DNA from: Novosphingobium profundi
Lineage (GTDB): Bacteria > Pseudomonadota > Alphaproteobacteria > Sphingomonadales > Sphingomonadaceae
Assembly: GCF_018491765.1 (NCBI RefSeq)
Contig: NZ_JABWCU010000008.1
Coordinates: 62,001 to 126,000, forward strand
Direction of reading: 5' to 3'
DNA: 64,000 bases
Shown here piece after piece: positions 54,220 through 64,000 of this stretch. The position numbers and the translations under genes were made by a program. Below the pieces are notes generated by a model, which had not been told where the DNA came from, did not search any database, and worked only from the letters and a program-made list of their open reading frames with translations. Numbering within the stretch: position 1 is the stretch's first letter; each line of letters starts with the position of its first letter.

Positions 54220-55620
54220 CTAGAAGGCCCGGTCGTGCACCAGCACGCGCAAGGTCAGGAAGATGATCTGGATGTCGCGCATGATCGTCCAGCCTTCGAG
54301 ATACTCGAGGTCGGACTGAAGGCGATTGATGAGATCGGCCTCGCGGTCGGTCGCGCCGCGATAGCCGCGCACTTGCGCAAGGCCCGAAAGACCCGGCTTC
54401 AGGCTGTGGCGCTGCCAGTAGCGCAAGTCGACTTCCCAGAACAGCTTGTCGCCGGCGAGCGAGCCGGTGGCGTGCGGGCGCGGGCCGACCAGGCTCATGT
54501 CACCGAGCAGCACGTTGAAGAGCTGGGGCAGCTCGTCGATGCTGGTCTTGCGGATGAAACGGCCGATCGGGGTGATGCGCTGGTCGTTCTTCGAGGCCGA
54601 CTGGTTGCCATTGGCATCGCACATGGCCTCGGTCATCGACCGAAACTTGTACATGTTGAAAAAGCGATTTCCGCGCCCCATCCGGCGCTGGACGAAGAAC
54701 ACCGAACCGCCGTCGTAGAATTTCACCGCGAGCGCGACGACAATCAGGAGCGGCGAGAGCGCGAAGATCGCGCTCCCCGCGAAGGCCAGGTCGAACATGC
54801 GCTTGATCGCGCGCTCACGCAGGCCCAACGGCCCCGCCGAGACGAGCAAGAGGCCCTGGTTGCCCAGCACGCGCGCGCCTTGTGCGCCGAGGCGCACGAC
54901 GACTTCGTCGAGCACTTCGCCATCGACGTTGGCGCCCTTGAGCATCATCGCCCACTCAGCCCGGCGGCCGACCGGACAACTCACGATCACGCGGTCGATG
55001 TTGCGCAGGACAAGCCCGAACCGGTCAAGCGCATCGGGATCCTTGAGATCGGGCCGCAGCCCCATCGCGGTCGACGAAACACGGATCGCGCCGGGCAGGT
55101 CCACTTTCGGGCCACCGTCGTCGATCACCAGTTCGTTGAGCACCCTCGCCCCGCAACGCCAGCGCACGAGATGCCGCATCTGAACGCGCACGATACAGAT
55201 CAGCAGCATCGCCGCGATCGAGCCGACCAGGAACGCGGCGCGCGGCATTTCTCCGGTCGGACGGATCAGGAATTCGAAGAAGACCGTCACCGCCACGGCG
55301 ATGGTCATCGCGACGAGCGCGCGCGCAATCCCGCTCCAGGCATTGTGCAGCGTCTTGATCGAATAGCTGCCATTGTAGAGCGCCAGGGTCAGGAAGATCG
55401 GGAGGATCAACTGGCTGTGCACGACGGCCAGCGGCAAGGCGTGGCGTGCGTTGACCAACCACCCGATTACAGCGAATCCGACAGAAATGGCGAAGATATC
55501 GCCCAGAATTAATCCGAGATAACATTGCAGCCGCCGCCGCTCGAGCGACGGAGCAACCGGGGTTGCAACAAGACCATCGACGTCACCAAGCACCGCACGC
55601 GGAGCAAAGGGCGCATTCAT
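54220..55620 (-). CDS. Polyprenyl-phosphate sugar-1-phosphate transferase (exopolysaccharide priming)
   Basis: 466 residues from the ATG at 55620 (GGGAG ten bases upstream). Five N-terminal membrane helices with a flavodoxin-like middle region, and the C-terminal bacterial sugar-transferase domain: [68 protein letters not shown]. It starts glycan assembly on undecaprenyl phosphate. This may feed the XrtA-associated ligase/transferase at 32-35 kb, although the loci are separated by nearly 20 kb. Confidence 0.93.
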   Translation of the reverse strand: MNAPFAPRAVLGDVDGLVATPVAPSLERRRLQCYLGLILGDIFAISVGFAVIGWLVNARHALPLAVVHSQLILPIFLTLALYNGSYSIKTLHNAWSGIARALVAMTIAVAVTVFFEFLIRPTGEMPRAAFLVGSIAAMLLICIVRVQMRHLVRWRCGARVLNELVIDDGGPKVDLPGAIRVSSTAMGLRPDLKDPDALDRFGLVLRNIDRVIVSCPVGRRAEWAMMLKGANVDGEVLDEVVVRLGAQGARVLGNQGLLLVSAGPLGLRERAIKRMFDLAFAGSAIFALSPLLIVVALAVKFYDGGSVFFVQRRMGRGNRFFNMYKFRSMTEAMCDANGNQSASKNDQRITPIGRFIRKTSIDELPQLFNVLLGDMSLVGPRPHATGSLAGDKLFWEVDLRYWQRHSLKPGLSGLAQVRGYRGATDREADLINRLQSDLEYLEGWTIMRDIQIIFLTLRVLVHDRAF

Positions 55621-55743
55621 TGCTAGGGCACTCCCGATAGCCAGCTTCACTCCGCCTCCCTTTCCGCGAATTCATTCGCAGACCGAAATGCTGCAACGCG
55701 GTACGTATAGTCCCGCTGATGAGCCTCAAGCAATCGAAAAACT

Positions 55744-56799
55744 CTAGACTGTTCTATTTGTGCGTTGTTTCGTCGAGCCGACCGCAATTCTGGCTATCCT
55801 TAGCAATCCATCGGCCAACAACAACTCAGAGTCGGAACTGTTCCCGAGCAATAATTGATGCAGTGCAACAAGACGCGCAACTAGCCGGTCGAGCCGTGCT
55901 CCACGCCAGATTCGCAGCTGTTGCGCAAGTGCTGGCTTGTCCTTCCAGAAGACCCGGCGCGCCTTTGCCTCGGCTTCAAGTAAACCTGCAATATCAGAAC
56001 TATGGCCAAGCTGTGCATTCAAGGCGGCCAATTGTGCAGCGCGGCGTTCGAGCGCCAAAAGCAGGCCGACCGGATTGATCTGCAGATCGTGCATGCGCTT
56101 GAGCTCCGCGGCCAGCATCTCGCGCTTGCCCCCAAGGATCGTGTCGACCAGTGGAGCGAAGGCATCGTCCTCCGTCGATGCGCCGATCTCGTCGAGCGCG
56201 GCCATCGCGACGGGCCTCGGCGTCTCGGGCGCGGCGTCGAGATAGAGCGCGAGCTTTTCGACCTCGGAGCGCGCAAGGCGGGTGTCGAGTCCGGCCCCGC
56301 GTGCAATACGCTCGGCGACGTCGCTGCCCATTTTCAGGCCAGCCCCGTTGGCAAGCGTGCGCACCGTCGCGGTGACCGAGGCAAGGTCGGGCGGATAGAA
56401 CATCGCCACCAGCGCATCCCCGCGCCCGGCAAGGAGCTTGGCCGTGCGCGATTTGTCGGTGGCGCCATTGGCCACGATCAGAACCGGGCAGCCCTCGACG
56501 TCGTTCTCGAGCAGAGTCTGGACGGCGTCGTGGGCCTCGTCGCCTTGCGCCCGCACATAGATGTGGCGCGCGTCCCCGAACAGCGAAGTCGAACGCGCCT
56601 CGTCGCCGAGCCGGACCGGATCACGGCGCAGCTCGGCCCCGCTCATCTCGATTCGCTCGCCCGGATCCTCTAGCAGCGCGACGATTCGCGCCGCCGCGTC
56701 GCTGGCCCCCGATTCGTCCGGACCGCAGAAGAAGAACAGCCGCACCTCACGTGCCACCCGTGCCGCGACCGAGGCGAAATCCTTCTGGGTGGCCTTCAC
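55744..56799 (-). CDS. holA: DNA polymerase III delta subunit
   Basis: 351 residues from a GTG at 56799, preceded by AAGGT. Part of the clamp loader. Recognised by LFFFCGPDESGASDAAARIV, AHDAVQTLLENDVEGCPVLIVANGATDKSRTAKLLAG and the C-terminal INPVGLLLALERRAAQLAAL collar domain. It begins six bases after the lptE stop, the usual leuS-lptE-holA arrangement in proteobacteria. Confidence 0.93.
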   Translation of the reverse strand: MKATQKDFASVAARVAREVRLFFFCGPDESGASDAAARIVALLEDPGERIEMSGAELRRDPVRLGDEARSTSLFGDARHIYVRAQGDEAHDAVQTLLENDVEGCPVLIVANGATDKSRTAKLLAGRGDALVAMFYPPDLASVTATVRTLANGAGLKMGSDVAERIARGAGLDTRLARSEVEKLALYLDAAPETPRPVAMAALDEIGASTEDDAFAPLVDTILGGKREMLAAELKRMHDLQINPVGLLLALERRAAQLAALNAQLGHSSDIAGLLEAEAKARRVFWKDKPALAQQLRIWRGARLDRLVARLVALHQLLLGNSSDSELLLADGLLRIARIAVGSTKQRTNRTV

Positions 56800-56805
56800 G
56801 AGACC

Positions 56806-57315
56806 TTACGGACGCTCTTGGTCGCGGATGCGCAGCGCAAGATTGGTGACGATGCGGCTCGCGACGTCCTTGGCGAGATTTTCGAGCGCGGTCTGCTCGG
56901 CCGCGATCGTCGCGTAATCGGACGAGACCACGTCGATCCCCGCATCCGACCCCGCGGTCGCGTCGACCACAACCGCCCCGCTCGAAAGGTCGACGAGCTG
57001 GTAGCGCGCGCGCAAGGTGCGCCGTTCACGCCCGGTGGTGTCGTCCGAGAGCAGCGCATAGGCTTCGAGCTGGTCATCGAGCCGCACGTCGAGACGGTAG
57101 CGCGGGCTCGCACCCGCAGGCGTCTCGCCGATCTTGTCGACGAGCGCATTGCGCACCAGCCAACCGGCCCGACCCTGGATCGCGGAGACCTGGATGTCCG
57201 ACAGGCCGCGCGCCACCGCGCCGCTGCCACCGCCCGCGTACATCGGCTGAAGGCCACAGCCGCCGAGCGCGAGCGTCAGCGCAACGGCGGCACCAAGAGC
57301 GTGGAGCGGCCTCAC
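56806..57315 (-). CDS. lptE: LPS-assembly lipoprotein LptE
   Basis: 169 residues. Signal with lipobox LGGC (Cys20), then [26 protein letters not shown]. LptE plugs LptD in the outer membrane to insert LPS. It overlaps leuS by four bases. Confidence 0.9.
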   Translation of the reverse strand: MRPLHALGAAVALTLALGGCGLQPMYAGGGSGAVARGLSDIQVSAIQGRAGWLVRNALVDKIGETPAGASPRYRLDVRLDDQLEAYALLSDDTTGRERRTLRARYQLVDLSSGAVVVDATAGSDAGIDVVSSDYATIAAEQTALENLAKDVASRIVTNLALRIRDQERP

Positions 57316-59825
57316 GCGACGATATTGACCAGACGATCGGGCACAACGATTACCTTGCGAATTTCAGCACCATCGATCGCACGCTGGACTTTCTCGCTGG
57401 CCAGCGCAAGCGCCTCGAGGTCGTCCTTCGACAGCCCCTTGGCGACTGTCAGCGTGTCGCGCAGCTTGCCCTTGACCTGGACCGCAATGGTGACCTCGTC
57501 CTCGACCAGCAGCGCCGGGTCGACCTCGGGCCAGAGCGCCTCGGCGACGAGCCCCTGGCCGAACGCGGAGTAGGCCTCTTCGGCCAAGTGCGGCATCATC
57601 GGAGCGATGAGCAGCAGCAGTTCGCGGATCGCGGTGGAACGGCTCGCCGAAGGCTTGGCCTTCTCGATCGCGCCGGTCAGTTCATAGATGCGCGCAACGG
57701 CCTTGTTGAAGCCGAGCGCCTCGATGTCCTCGGCAACCGCCGCGATGGTCTGGTGCAGCTTGCGATCGAGCGCCTTGTCTTCACCTTCAGCGGCGGCGTC
57801 GAACTGGGCAAAGAGCCTCCACAGGCGCTGGACGAAGCGCGCGCAGCCCTCGATGCCGGCCTCGGACCAGGGCAGGTCGCGCTCGGGCGGGCTGTCGGAG
57901 AGCATGAACCAGCGGATCGCGTCGGCGCCGTAGGTCGCGACGATCTCGTCAGGATCGACCACGTTCTTCTTCGACTTCGACATCTTGATGACCTTGCCGA
58001 CCTCGATGGCCGAACCGTCGGCCTTGAGCGTCGCGCCATCGGCGGTGCGGGTGATCTCGGAAGGGGCGAAGAAGACGTCGCGTCCGCCTTCCTTGCGCGA
58101 GTAGACCTCGTGCGTGACCATGCCTTGCGTGAACAGGCTGGCGAAGGGCTCCTTGACGTCGATGAGGCCGATGCGGGCCAGCGCGCGCGTCCAGAAGCGG
58201 GCGTAGAGCAAGTGCAGGATCGCGTGCTCGATGCCGCCGATGTACTGCTCGACCGGAAGCCATTTCGCGATGGCTTCCTTGTCGAAGGGCTTGTCGCCGG
58301 GCTGGCTGGCAAAGCGCAGGAAGTACCAGGACGAATCGGCGAAAGTATCGAGCGTGTCGGTTTCGCGGCGCGCCGCGTGGCCGCACTGCGGGCAGTCGAC
58401 GTGCTTCCAGGTCGGGTGCCGTTCCAGCGGGTTGCCCGGGGTCTTGAAATCGACGTCCTCGGGGAGCGTGACGGGCAGGTGCTTCTTGGGCACCGGCACC
58501 ACGCCGCAGACCTCGCAGTGGATGAACGGGATCGGCGTACCCCAGTAGCGCTGGCGCGAGATGCCCCAGTCGCGCAGGCGCCACACCGTCTTGCCCTCGC
58601 CCCAGCCGCCGTCCTGGGCGCGCTTGACGACTTCGGCCTTGGCCTCGGCGACCGACATGCCGTTCAGGAAATCGGAGTGGACGAGCACACCGTCACCCGC
58701 TTCCGCCTCACCCGCGAAAGGCTTGTCGGCCTCGTCGGCGCTGACCGCGACGACGCGCAGGATCGGGAGCTCGTACTTGGTCGCGAACTCGAAGTCGCGC
58801 TGGTCGTGACCGGGGACGGCCATGACCGCACCGGTGCCGTAATCCATCAGCACGAAGTTGGCGATGAACACGGGGATCTGGGCCCCGGTGAAGGGGTGCT
58901 TCGCGGTGATGCCGGTATCAAAACCCAGCTTCTCGGCGGTCTCGAGTTCGGCCGCGGTGGTGCCGCCGCGCTTGCACTCGGCGATGAAGTCCTGCGCCGC
59001 GACATTGTCCTTGGCCACCCCTTGCGCGATCGGATGATCGGCCGCGACGGCAACGAAGCTCGCGCCGAAGATCGTGTCGGGACGGGTCGAGTAGACTTCA
59101 ACCGAGCCGCCATCCGAGAGCTCGAAGCGGAACTGCAGGCCTTGGCTCTTGCCGATCCAGTTCTCCTGCATCGTGCGGACCTTTTCGGGCCACTTGTCGA
59201 GATCGCCCAGGCCCTCGAGCAGTTCGTCGGCGAAGTCGGTGATCTTGAGGAACCACTGGTTCAATTTGCGCTTCTCGACCAGCGCGCCCGAACGCCAGCC
59301 ACGCCCGTCGATGACCTGCTCGTTGGCGAGCACGGTCATGTCGACCGGGTCCCAGTTCACCGCCGATTCCTTGCGGGTGACGAGGCCGTGGGCGTACATG
59401 TCGAGGAACAGCGCCTGCTCATGGCCGTAGTATTCGGGCTCGCAGGTCGCCAGTTCACGGCTCCAGTCGAGCGCGAAGCCGAGGCGCTTCAACTGCGCCT
59501 TCATGTTGGCGATGTTGTCGCGCGTCCAGCCGCCCGGGTGCACGCCCTTTTCCATAGCCGCGTTCTCGGCGGGCATGCCGAAAGCGTCCCAGCCCATCGG
59601 GTGGAGCACTTCGTGGCCGCGCATGCGCTTGTAACGCGCGAGCACGTCGCCCATCGTGTAGTTGCGCACGTGACCGATGTGGATGCGGCCCGAGGGATAG
59701 GGGAACATTTCCAGGACGTAGCTGCGCGGCTTCGTCGAGGTGTCGTCCGCCTTGAAGCACTGGGCTTCGTCCCATGCCGCCTGCCAGCGGACATCCGCCT
59801 GCGCCGGGTCGAACCGCTCGGTCAT
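57312..59825 (-). CDS. leuS: Leucyl-tRNA synthetase
   Basis: 837 residues from the ATG at 59825. HIGH motif ([15 protein letters not shown]), CP1 editing domain, [15 protein letters not shown], zinc-like cysteines in CPQCGHAA and KMSKS ([15 protein letters not shown]) are present. First gene of leuS-lptE-holA. Confidence 0.97.
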   Translation of the reverse strand: MTERFDPAQADVRWQAAWDEAQCFKADDTSTKPRSYVLEMFPYPSGRIHIGHVRNYTMGDVLARYKRMRGHEVLHPMGWDAFGMPAENAAMEKGVHPGGWTRDNIANMKAQLKRLGFALDWSRELATCEPEYYGHEQALFLDMYAHGLVTRKESAVNWDPVDMTVLANEQVIDGRGWRSGALVEKRKLNQWFLKITDFADELLEGLGDLDKWPEKVRTMQENWIGKSQGLQFRFELSDGGSVEVYSTRPDTIFGASFVAVAADHPIAQGVAKDNVAAQDFIAECKRGGTTAAELETAEKLGFDTGITAKHPFTGAQIPVFIANFVLMDYGTGAVMAVPGHDQRDFEFATKYELPILRVVAVSADEADKPFAGEAEAGDGVLVHSDFLNGMSVAEAKAEVVKRAQDGGWGEGKTVWRLRDWGISRQRYWGTPIPFIHCEVCGVVPVPKKHLPVTLPEDVDFKTPGNPLERHPTWKHVDCPQCGHAARRETDTLDTFADSSWYFLRFASQPGDKPFDKEAIAKWLPVEQYIGGIEHAILHLLYARFWTRALARIGLIDVKEPFASLFTQGMVTHEVYSRKEGGRDVFFAPSEITRTADGATLKADGSAIEVGKVIKMSKSKKNVVDPDEIVATYGADAIRWFMLSDSPPERDLPWSEAGIEGCARFVQRLWRLFAQFDAAAEGEDKALDRKLHQTIAAVAEDIEALGFNKAVARIYELTGAIEKAKPSASRSTAIRELLLLIAPMMPHLAEEAYSAFGQGLVAEALWPEVDPALLVEDEVTIAVQVKGKLRDTLTVAKGLSKDDLEALALASEKVQRAIDGAEIRKVIVVPDRLVNIVA

Positions 59826-59929
59826 TTCAGTCTGGTCTCCTGCGAGGACCACTGCGGCCCTCGCGCTATCACGTCAGGAACGGCCCCCAAAGGAGGCCGG
59901 AAAAAAGATCAGGGCGGATGCCCGCGCGA

Positions 59930-60400
59930 TCAGCCGGTGACCGAATCGCGGCGCAAGTCGCGCGCCCGGGTGAGGATCACGTTCTCGAGCTTCTGCACGG
60001 TCGCGGCCTGGACCGGCGCACCGACCCATTCGCCGTTCTGGAGCACCTGGCGCGCGGCCGAGACGCGCAGCGCGTCGGCGCGCAGGTCCTGGTCGAGGAT
60101 CGTCACCGAGACCTTCATGCGTTCGCTCGGCTTGTCGGGGTTCACGTACCAGTCGGTGATCAGAACGCCGCCGGCGCTGTCCGACTGGAGCAGCGGCATG
60201 AACGAGAGCGAGTCGAGGCTGGCGCGCCACAGGTAGCTGTTCACGCCGATGGTGGTGACGTGCGAAGGCGCGATCGCGGCCGACGCGACGTCCGGCTTCT
60301 TGCCGCCACACCCGGCCAGCGCCAGAGCCGCCACGACGCAAACCGCGACGCTTGCCACTTTGCGCGGGGCGAGAAGGCCGAATTCAGTGGTGCCTGTCAT
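59930..60400 (-). CDS. DUF3576 lipoprotein
   Basis: 156 residues from the ATG at 60400. Signal with lipobox LAGC (Cys31), then a domain with IGVNSYLWRASLDSLSFMPLLQSDSAGGVLITDWYVNPDKPSERMKV. DUF3576 is restricted to alphaproteobacteria and is commonly found just upstream of leuS, as here. Function is unknown; a role in outer-membrane biogenesis is inferred from its neighbours. Confidence 0.9.
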   Translation of the reverse strand: MTGTTEFGLLAPRKVASVAVCVVAALALAGCGGKKPDVASAAIAPSHVTTIGVNSYLWRASLDSLSFMPLLQSDSAGGVLITDWYVNPDKPSERMKVSVTILDQDLRADALRVSAARQVLQNGEWVGAPVQAATVQKLENVILTRARDLRRDSVTG

Positions 60401-60796
60401 TTTAGTTCCCAGTTCCTGATCTGTGTCGGCAGGGATCGGCCAAAAGCAGGCCCCGCAGTCCCCGACGTGAAGAAATGCCTCTATAACCGCCATTGCCTCG
60501 GAGCAAGAGCGCCCTTGCGATTGATCGGAGCGATCGATCGAAGCGATCGATCGGCCGGGCCTGCACGAAGGCAGGGCGCACCACCCGCCTGCGCTGTTAA
60601 CCCTGCTCCGACTAAACCGGCGATGAACGCGCGTTCACCCGCCACCTTCGAACTCGTGCGGAAGGGCCTTGCCGAACCGCCTTGCGATCTCCAATTCCCT
60701 TGCAGGCCTGCGATGTGCTAAGCCATGGCGCACAGGCTGTGTTAAGGACCGTCCTGCCAGTCGAGATGCCAGAGAGACGTGACGCCACGAGAGAGC
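60401..60796. other. 396-base region without a gene
   Basis: Divergent region between the DUF3576 gene and the exported hypothetical. It contains AGCGATCGATCG twice, at 60529-60540 and 60542-60553. No promoter hexamers were confidently placed. Confidence 0.45.
60529..60553. repeat. Direct repeat AGCGATCGATCG
   Basis: Two identical 12-base units one base apart, in the region between the DUF3576 and exported-protein genes. GATCGATC cores are self-complementary. Confidence 0.7.
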
Positions 60797-61567
60797 ATGC
60801 ACGAGAACGCTGAAACGACCATGTCGACCGCTTCGCGCGGAGGAGTGCGAGCCGGAGCCCTGCTCGCCGGTTCGGTGAGCCTGCTTGCCCTGCCAAGCGC
60901 GGTCATGGCCTTCACGACCACTTTCCGCACCGATGCCGCCAACGCCGAGAAGCTCGGCTCGTTCGATTCGCGCACCGAGACGGCCAATTTCACCCGCGCC
61001 GTGGCGATGCGCTCATTGGCCAAGGACGGCGGATTCCCGTTTACGCCCGCCGGTACTCCGAACCGCCCCGAACGTTCGGTGCTCGTCGTCGTGCGCGACG
61101 ATCCGGTGGCGGCCAAGGCGATCATCGTGCGCGGGCGCTATCTCGCCCCGGCCGACGAAGCGCCGCGCCCCGCCAGCCCGCAGATCGCCTCGACCTCGTT
61201 CAGCCTGGGGGTTTCGCGCGGCTACCAGAACTTCGCGCAGGATCTCGTCAAGCAGCCGGAAAAGCGCAGCCTTGCCGCCCTGCCCGACCTCAAATCGTAC
61301 AGCCTGTCACCGGGCACCGCCGATTCGCGCGAACCGCGCTTCACCCCGCGCATCTCGATCGACGAAAAGCACGCCACCGGCCGTGCGCCGCGCACTTTCG
61401 CGGGCGACGAGGGCGAGGTCGACCTCGGCGGCGCCTACCGCGTGGCCAAGAACCTGAACGTGACGGCGGGCGTGCGCTACTATCAGGATCGCGAGCGCCT
61501 CCAGCCGCTCACCGACGGGCGCCAGGACAGCCAGGCGGTTTACGTGGGCACCCAGTTCCGCTTCTGA
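60797..61567 (+). CDS. Exported beta-strand-rich protein, hypothetical
   Basis: 256 residues from the ATG at 60797; the ATG at 60821 is also good and begins a normal signal peptide (GALLAGSVSLLALPSAVMA). The C-terminal 45 residues (GGAYRVAKNLNVTAGVRYYQDRE...YVGTQFRF, ending in Phe) look like outer-membrane beta strands, while the middle has charged and low-complexity sequence. No full barrel is visible. Possibly an outer-membrane protein of unknown role. Confidence 0.65.
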   Translation: MHENAETTMSTASRGGVRAGALLAGSVSLLALPSAVMAFTTTFRTDAANAEKLGSFDSRTETANFTRAVAMRSLAKDGGFPFTPAGTPNRPERSVLVVVRDDPVAAKAIIVRGRYLAPADEAPRPASPQIASTSFSLGVSRGYQNFAQDLVKQPEKRSLAALPDLKSYSLSPGTADSREPRFTPRISIDEKHATGRAPRTFAGDEGEVDLGGAYRVAKNLNVTAGVRYYQDRERLQPLTDGRQDSQAVYVGTQFRF

Positions 61568-61742
61568 TCCATCGGGCTCACCACAATCGTGCACGGCTTC
61601 AGCGCCGCGCAAGCCCACTTGCATTTCTCGCACCCAGTATTGGCCGATCCGGTTGCAAATAATGCCAAGCTGAGCTTGCCGCTTTCATATTCCTTTCTTA
61701 GCACTGTGCTTGGTGGATGCACACGAAAGCGAAAGGCTGAAT

Positions 61743-62465
61743 ATGGCACGCGTTGCGATTGTTACAGGCGGCACTAGGGGGATCGGAGAAGCCATTTCAC
61801 TGGCTCTGAAAGACAGAGGCCACACGGTTGTCGCGAATTACGGCGGCAACGATGAAAAGGCCAAGGCCTTTACGGAAAAGACCGGGATCCCCGCCTACAA
61901 GTGGGACGTGGGCGACCACGAGGCGACGCTCGCGGGCGTGGCGCAAGTGGCGCAGGACATCGGCCCCGTCGACATCGTCGTCAACAACGCCGGCATCACG
62001 CGCGACGGCGTGCTGCACAAGATGACCTTCGAGGACTGGAACGAGGTCATGCGCATCAATCTGGGCGGTTGCTTCAACATGGCCAAGGCGACTTTCCCCG
62101 GCATGCGCGAGCGCAAGTGGGGGCGCATCGTCAACATCGGCTCGATCAACGGCCAGGCCGGTCAGTACGGCCAGGTCAACTACGCCGCCGCCAAGTCGGG
62201 CATCCACGGTTTCACCAAGGCGCTCGCCCAGGAGGGCGCCAAGTTCGGCGTGACCGTCAATGCCATCGCGCCCGGTTACATCGACACCGAGATGGTCGCC
62301 GCCGTGCCCGCCCCGGTGCTCGAGAAGATCGTCGCCAAGATCCCCGTCGGCCGCCTCGGCCATGCCTACGAGATCGCACGCGGCGTCGCTTTCCTGTGCT
62401 CGGAGAACGCCGAGTTCGTCACGGGATCGACGCTCTCGATCAACGGCGGCCAGCACATGTACTGA
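61743..62465 (+). CDS. phaB: Acetoacetyl-CoA reductase
   Basis: 240 residues, SDR family. NADPH reduction of acetoacetyl-CoA for polyhydroxybutyrate. VTGGTRGIGEAI (8-19), NNAGITRDGVLHKM, catalytic Tyr and Lys in VNYAAAKSGIHGFTKALAQE, and VNAIAPGYIDTEMV match PhaB. The ATG at 61743 has family length. phaA and phaC are not in the window. Confidence 0.94.
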   Translation: MARVAIVTGGTRGIGEAISLALKDRGHTVVANYGGNDEKAKAFTEKTGIPAYKWDVGDHEATLAGVAQVAQDIGPVDIVVNNAGITRDGVLHKMTFEDWNEVMRINLGGCFNMAKATFPGMRERKWGRIVNIGSINGQAGQYGQVNYAAAKSGIHGFTKALAQEGAKFGVTVNAIAPGYIDTEMVAAVPAPVLEKIVAKIPVGRLGHAYEIARGVAFLCSENAEFVTGSTLSINGGQHMY

Positions 62466-62495
62466 TCGGGCGGACCGCAGGCCCGAAAACCACGC

Positions 62496-62531
62496 ATCCC
62501 CTGCAAGGCCGCGGCCTTGCAGGGGATTTTC
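62496..62531 (+). terminator. Terminator of phaB
   Basis: A 32-base perfect palindrome (62496-62527, centre GGCCGCGGCC), followed by TTT and CG. It begins 31 bases past the phaB stop. Confidence 0.8.
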
Positions 62532-62568
62532 GTTGGGGTTTGGCACACCCGCGCCTAAGGTGGTCCTC

Positions 62569-62823
62569 GTGACCTCGCCCTATCATCCCCCGGTCAAGCG
62601 CTCGGTCGAGATTGCCGGGCACAAGACCTCGATCAGCCTCGAACCGGTGTTCTGGGACGCGCTCGTCTCGGCCGCCGAGGAAGAGCGCCTGCCGATCAAC
62701 GCGCTCGTCGCGCGGATCGACCTCGAACGTGCGCAAGCCCCGGCCCCGCCCGGCCTTGCCAGCGCGATCCGGGTCTGGCTGATGCTGCGCTTCGCAAGTT
62801 CGGTCACCACGCTCGACGCCTGA
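62569..62823 (+). CDS. Ribbon-helix-helix domain protein
   Basis: 84 residues from a GTG at 62569 preceded by AAGGTGG. KRSVEIAGHKTSISLEPVFWDALVSAAEEERLPINALVARID matches the RHH_4 domain. These small proteins are expected to bind DNA, but the targets are unknown. A convergent hairpin follows. Confidence 0.85.
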   Translation: MTSPYHPPVKRSVEIAGHKTSISLEPVFWDALVSAAEEERLPINALVARIDLERAQAPAPPGLASAIRVWLMLRFASSVTTLDA

Positions 62824-62854
62824 CCCCTACTCCGCGGCGCAGCGCCCAACGGGA

Positions 62855-62883
62855 AGGGGCGGAAACCTTGCGGCTCCGCCCCT
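62855..62883. terminator. Hairpin between converging small genes
   Basis: AGGGGCGGA (62855-62863) pairs with TCCGCCCCT (62875-62883). No T-run follows on either side. Confidence 0.4.
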
Positions 62884-62919
62884 CGGGTACAACTCTTCAA
62901 ATCAGGACCGACGCCGGTG

Positions 62920-63117
62920 TCAGTAGTTCGCCACGGCGTCGCTGGCCGGGAAGGTCTCGTCAAGCGCCTCGTCGGTCTTCGACCACGACTTGGGCGCCGA
63001 TCGCATGTTCGCGGGACCCGCGTCACGTATCGGCGCGGTCTCGGCCTTCTCCTTCTGGGTGTACTTGTAGAGCGCGTAGCCCGCAGCTCCCAGAACGGCC
63101 ATTCGCATCAGACCCAT
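62920..63117 (-). CDS. Small membrane protein with DETFPASD tail
   Basis: 65 residues. An AGAGGAG ribosome-binding site precedes the ATG at 63117. N-terminal hydrophobic helix MAVLGAAGYALYKYT, a charged linker, then KTDEALDETFPASDAVANY. The ETFPASD motif recurs in small uncharacterised proteins across proteobacteria. Function unknown. It lies downstream of murA on the same strand, 68 bases after the murA stop. Confidence 0.75.
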   Translation of the reverse strand: MGLMRMAVLGAAGYALYKYTQKEKAETAPIRDAGPANMRSAPKSWSKTDEALDETFPASDAVANY

Positions 63118-63185
63118 CGTCACATCTCCTCTCGAACATGTTCGCTCACTCGGGAAGGGAATGCGCGAGAGGCGCCTTGGGTTCC

Positions 63186-64000
63186 TCAGTCCCCGCCGAT
63201 ACGTTCGATCTGCGCGCCGAGCAGAGCGAGCTTTTCTTCCAGACGCTCGTAGCCGCGGTCGAGATGGTAGAGGCGGTGCACCCGCGTCTCGCCCTCGGCG
63301 GCGAGGCCGGCAATGACCAGGCTCATCGAGGCGCGCAGGTCGGTCGCCATGACTTCGGCCCCGTGCATCTTGTCGACACCATGGACGATCGCGGTGCGTC
63401 CCTTGGTCTCGATCCGCGCACCCATGCGGTTGAGCTCGGGCACGTGCATGTAGCGATTCTCGAAGATCGTCTCGGTCAGCACCGAGGAGCCTTCCGCCTT
63501 GCACAAAAGCGCCATGAGCTGGGCCTGCATGTCGGTCGCGAAGCCAGGGAACGGCGCGGTCGAGAGCGTCACCGGGCGCAGCTTGCCCTCGGCCGCGACG
63601 TAGAGGCCGCCCGGGCGCTCCTCGACGAGCACGCCCGCATCGCGCAGCGCCTGCACGGTCGCTTCCATGTCCTCGATGCGCGCGCCCTTGAGCATCACGT
63701 CACCCCCGGTGATCGCCGCAGCGCAGGCATAGGAGCCCGCCTCGATGCGATCGGGCATGACCATGTAGGTCGCCCCGTGGAGGCGCGGCACGCCGTGGAT
63801 GGTGAGGTCCGAGGTGCCGATGCCCTCGATCTGCCCGCCCATCGCGACGAGCAGGTTGCACAAATCGACGATCTCGGGCTCGCGCGCGGCGTTGTGGAGG
63901 TGCGAGGTGCCGTTGCACAGCACCGCGGTCATCAGCGCGTTCTCGGTCGCGCCGACCGAGACGACCGGGAAGGAGAAGCGCCCGCCGGGAAGCCCGCCGT
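63186..64000 (-). CDS. murA: UDP-N-acetylglucosamine 1-carboxyvinyltransferase, 3' part
   Basis: The frame is open from the window edge to the stop at 63186; about 271 residues are visible and the N-terminus is missing. Catalyses the first committed step of peptidoglycan synthesis. Visible motifs: [65 protein letters not shown] and [17 protein letters not shown]. The fosfomycin-binding cysteine lies in the missing part. Confidence 0.97.
   Translation of the reverse strand, partial: GGLPGGRFSFPVVSVGATENALMTAVLCNGTSHLHNAAREPEIVDLCNLLVAMGGQIEGIGTSDLTIHGVPRLHGATYMVMPDRIEAGSYACAAAITGGDVMLKGARIEDMEATVQALRDAGVLVEERPGGLYVAAEGKLRPVTLSTAPFPGFATDMQAQLMALLCKAEGSSVLTETIFENRYMHVPELNRMGARIETKGRTAIVHGVDKMHGAEVMATDLRASMSLVIAGLAAEGETRVHRLYHLDRGYERLEEKLALLGAQIERIGGD

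Overview
The window is high-GC DNA from an alphaproteobacterium. The gene set points to the Sphingomonadales and most resembles Novosphingobium or a close relative. It has CtrA, DUF3576, a twin-helix HIG1-type protein, part of an exosortase-A (XrtA) surface-glycan locus, and LptC/LptA/LptE. Species assignment is inference from gene content only. Gene density is high and most genes are housekeeping. There is no CRISPR array, rRNA, transposase, integrase or prophage.

Layout. 1-8 kb: end of a Zur-type regulator, dxs (isoprenoid precursors), a secreted hypothetical protein, a two-gene amidohydrolase operon whose second member seems to lack metal ligands, and a POT peptide transporter. 8-13 kb: ihfB, tRNA-Leu(UAA), an Lrp regulator divergent from an AceE/MdeB-like orphan E1 enzyme, a PilZ protein and a Tat-exported LD-carboxypeptidase. 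13-23.5 kb: LOG protein, PAP2-thiD, glmM-DUF1272, a DAACS symporter, flavin reductase, HNH nuclease, gluQ plus a small membrane protein, cobalamin adenosyltransferase and hydroxybutyryl-CoA dehydrogenase. 23.5-31 kb: mutS, maeB, trmB and an LrgA/LrgB pair. 31-37 kb: ctrA, then the XrtA-associated ligase and glycosyltransferase, then a 680-residue membrane protein of unknown function. 37-43.5 kb: gltB-gltD. 43.6-45.2 kb: a short segment of visibly lower GC with a DgkA-type kinase and a PhyH dioxygenase. 45-52 kb: a ZnuD-like TonB receptor, a chemotaxis receptor, catalase and ung. 52-60 kb: rnd-lptC-lptA, a polyprenyl-phosphate sugar transferase, and leuS-lptE-holA behind a DUF3576 lipoprotein. 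60-64 kb: a beta-strand-rich exported protein, phaB, an RHH protein, a 65-residue membrane protein and the 3' part of murA.

Envelope biology is the main theme: LPS transport, exopolysaccharide priming and O-glycan ligation, peptidoglycan synthesis and trimming, and zinc uptake. Carbon and nitrogen metabolism form a second theme (maeB, gltBD, phaB, 3-hydroxybutyryl-CoA dehydrogenase, orphan E1).

I found no clear new defence or mobile system. The observations most worth a second look are a dispersed hairpin repeat with a conserved tail (three copies), the amidohydrolase/pseudo-amidohydrolase pair, the low-GC island, the large unknown membrane protein beside the XrtA genes, the Zur regulator and ZnuD-like receptor with a possible operator, and inverted CtrA half-sites upstream of ctrA.
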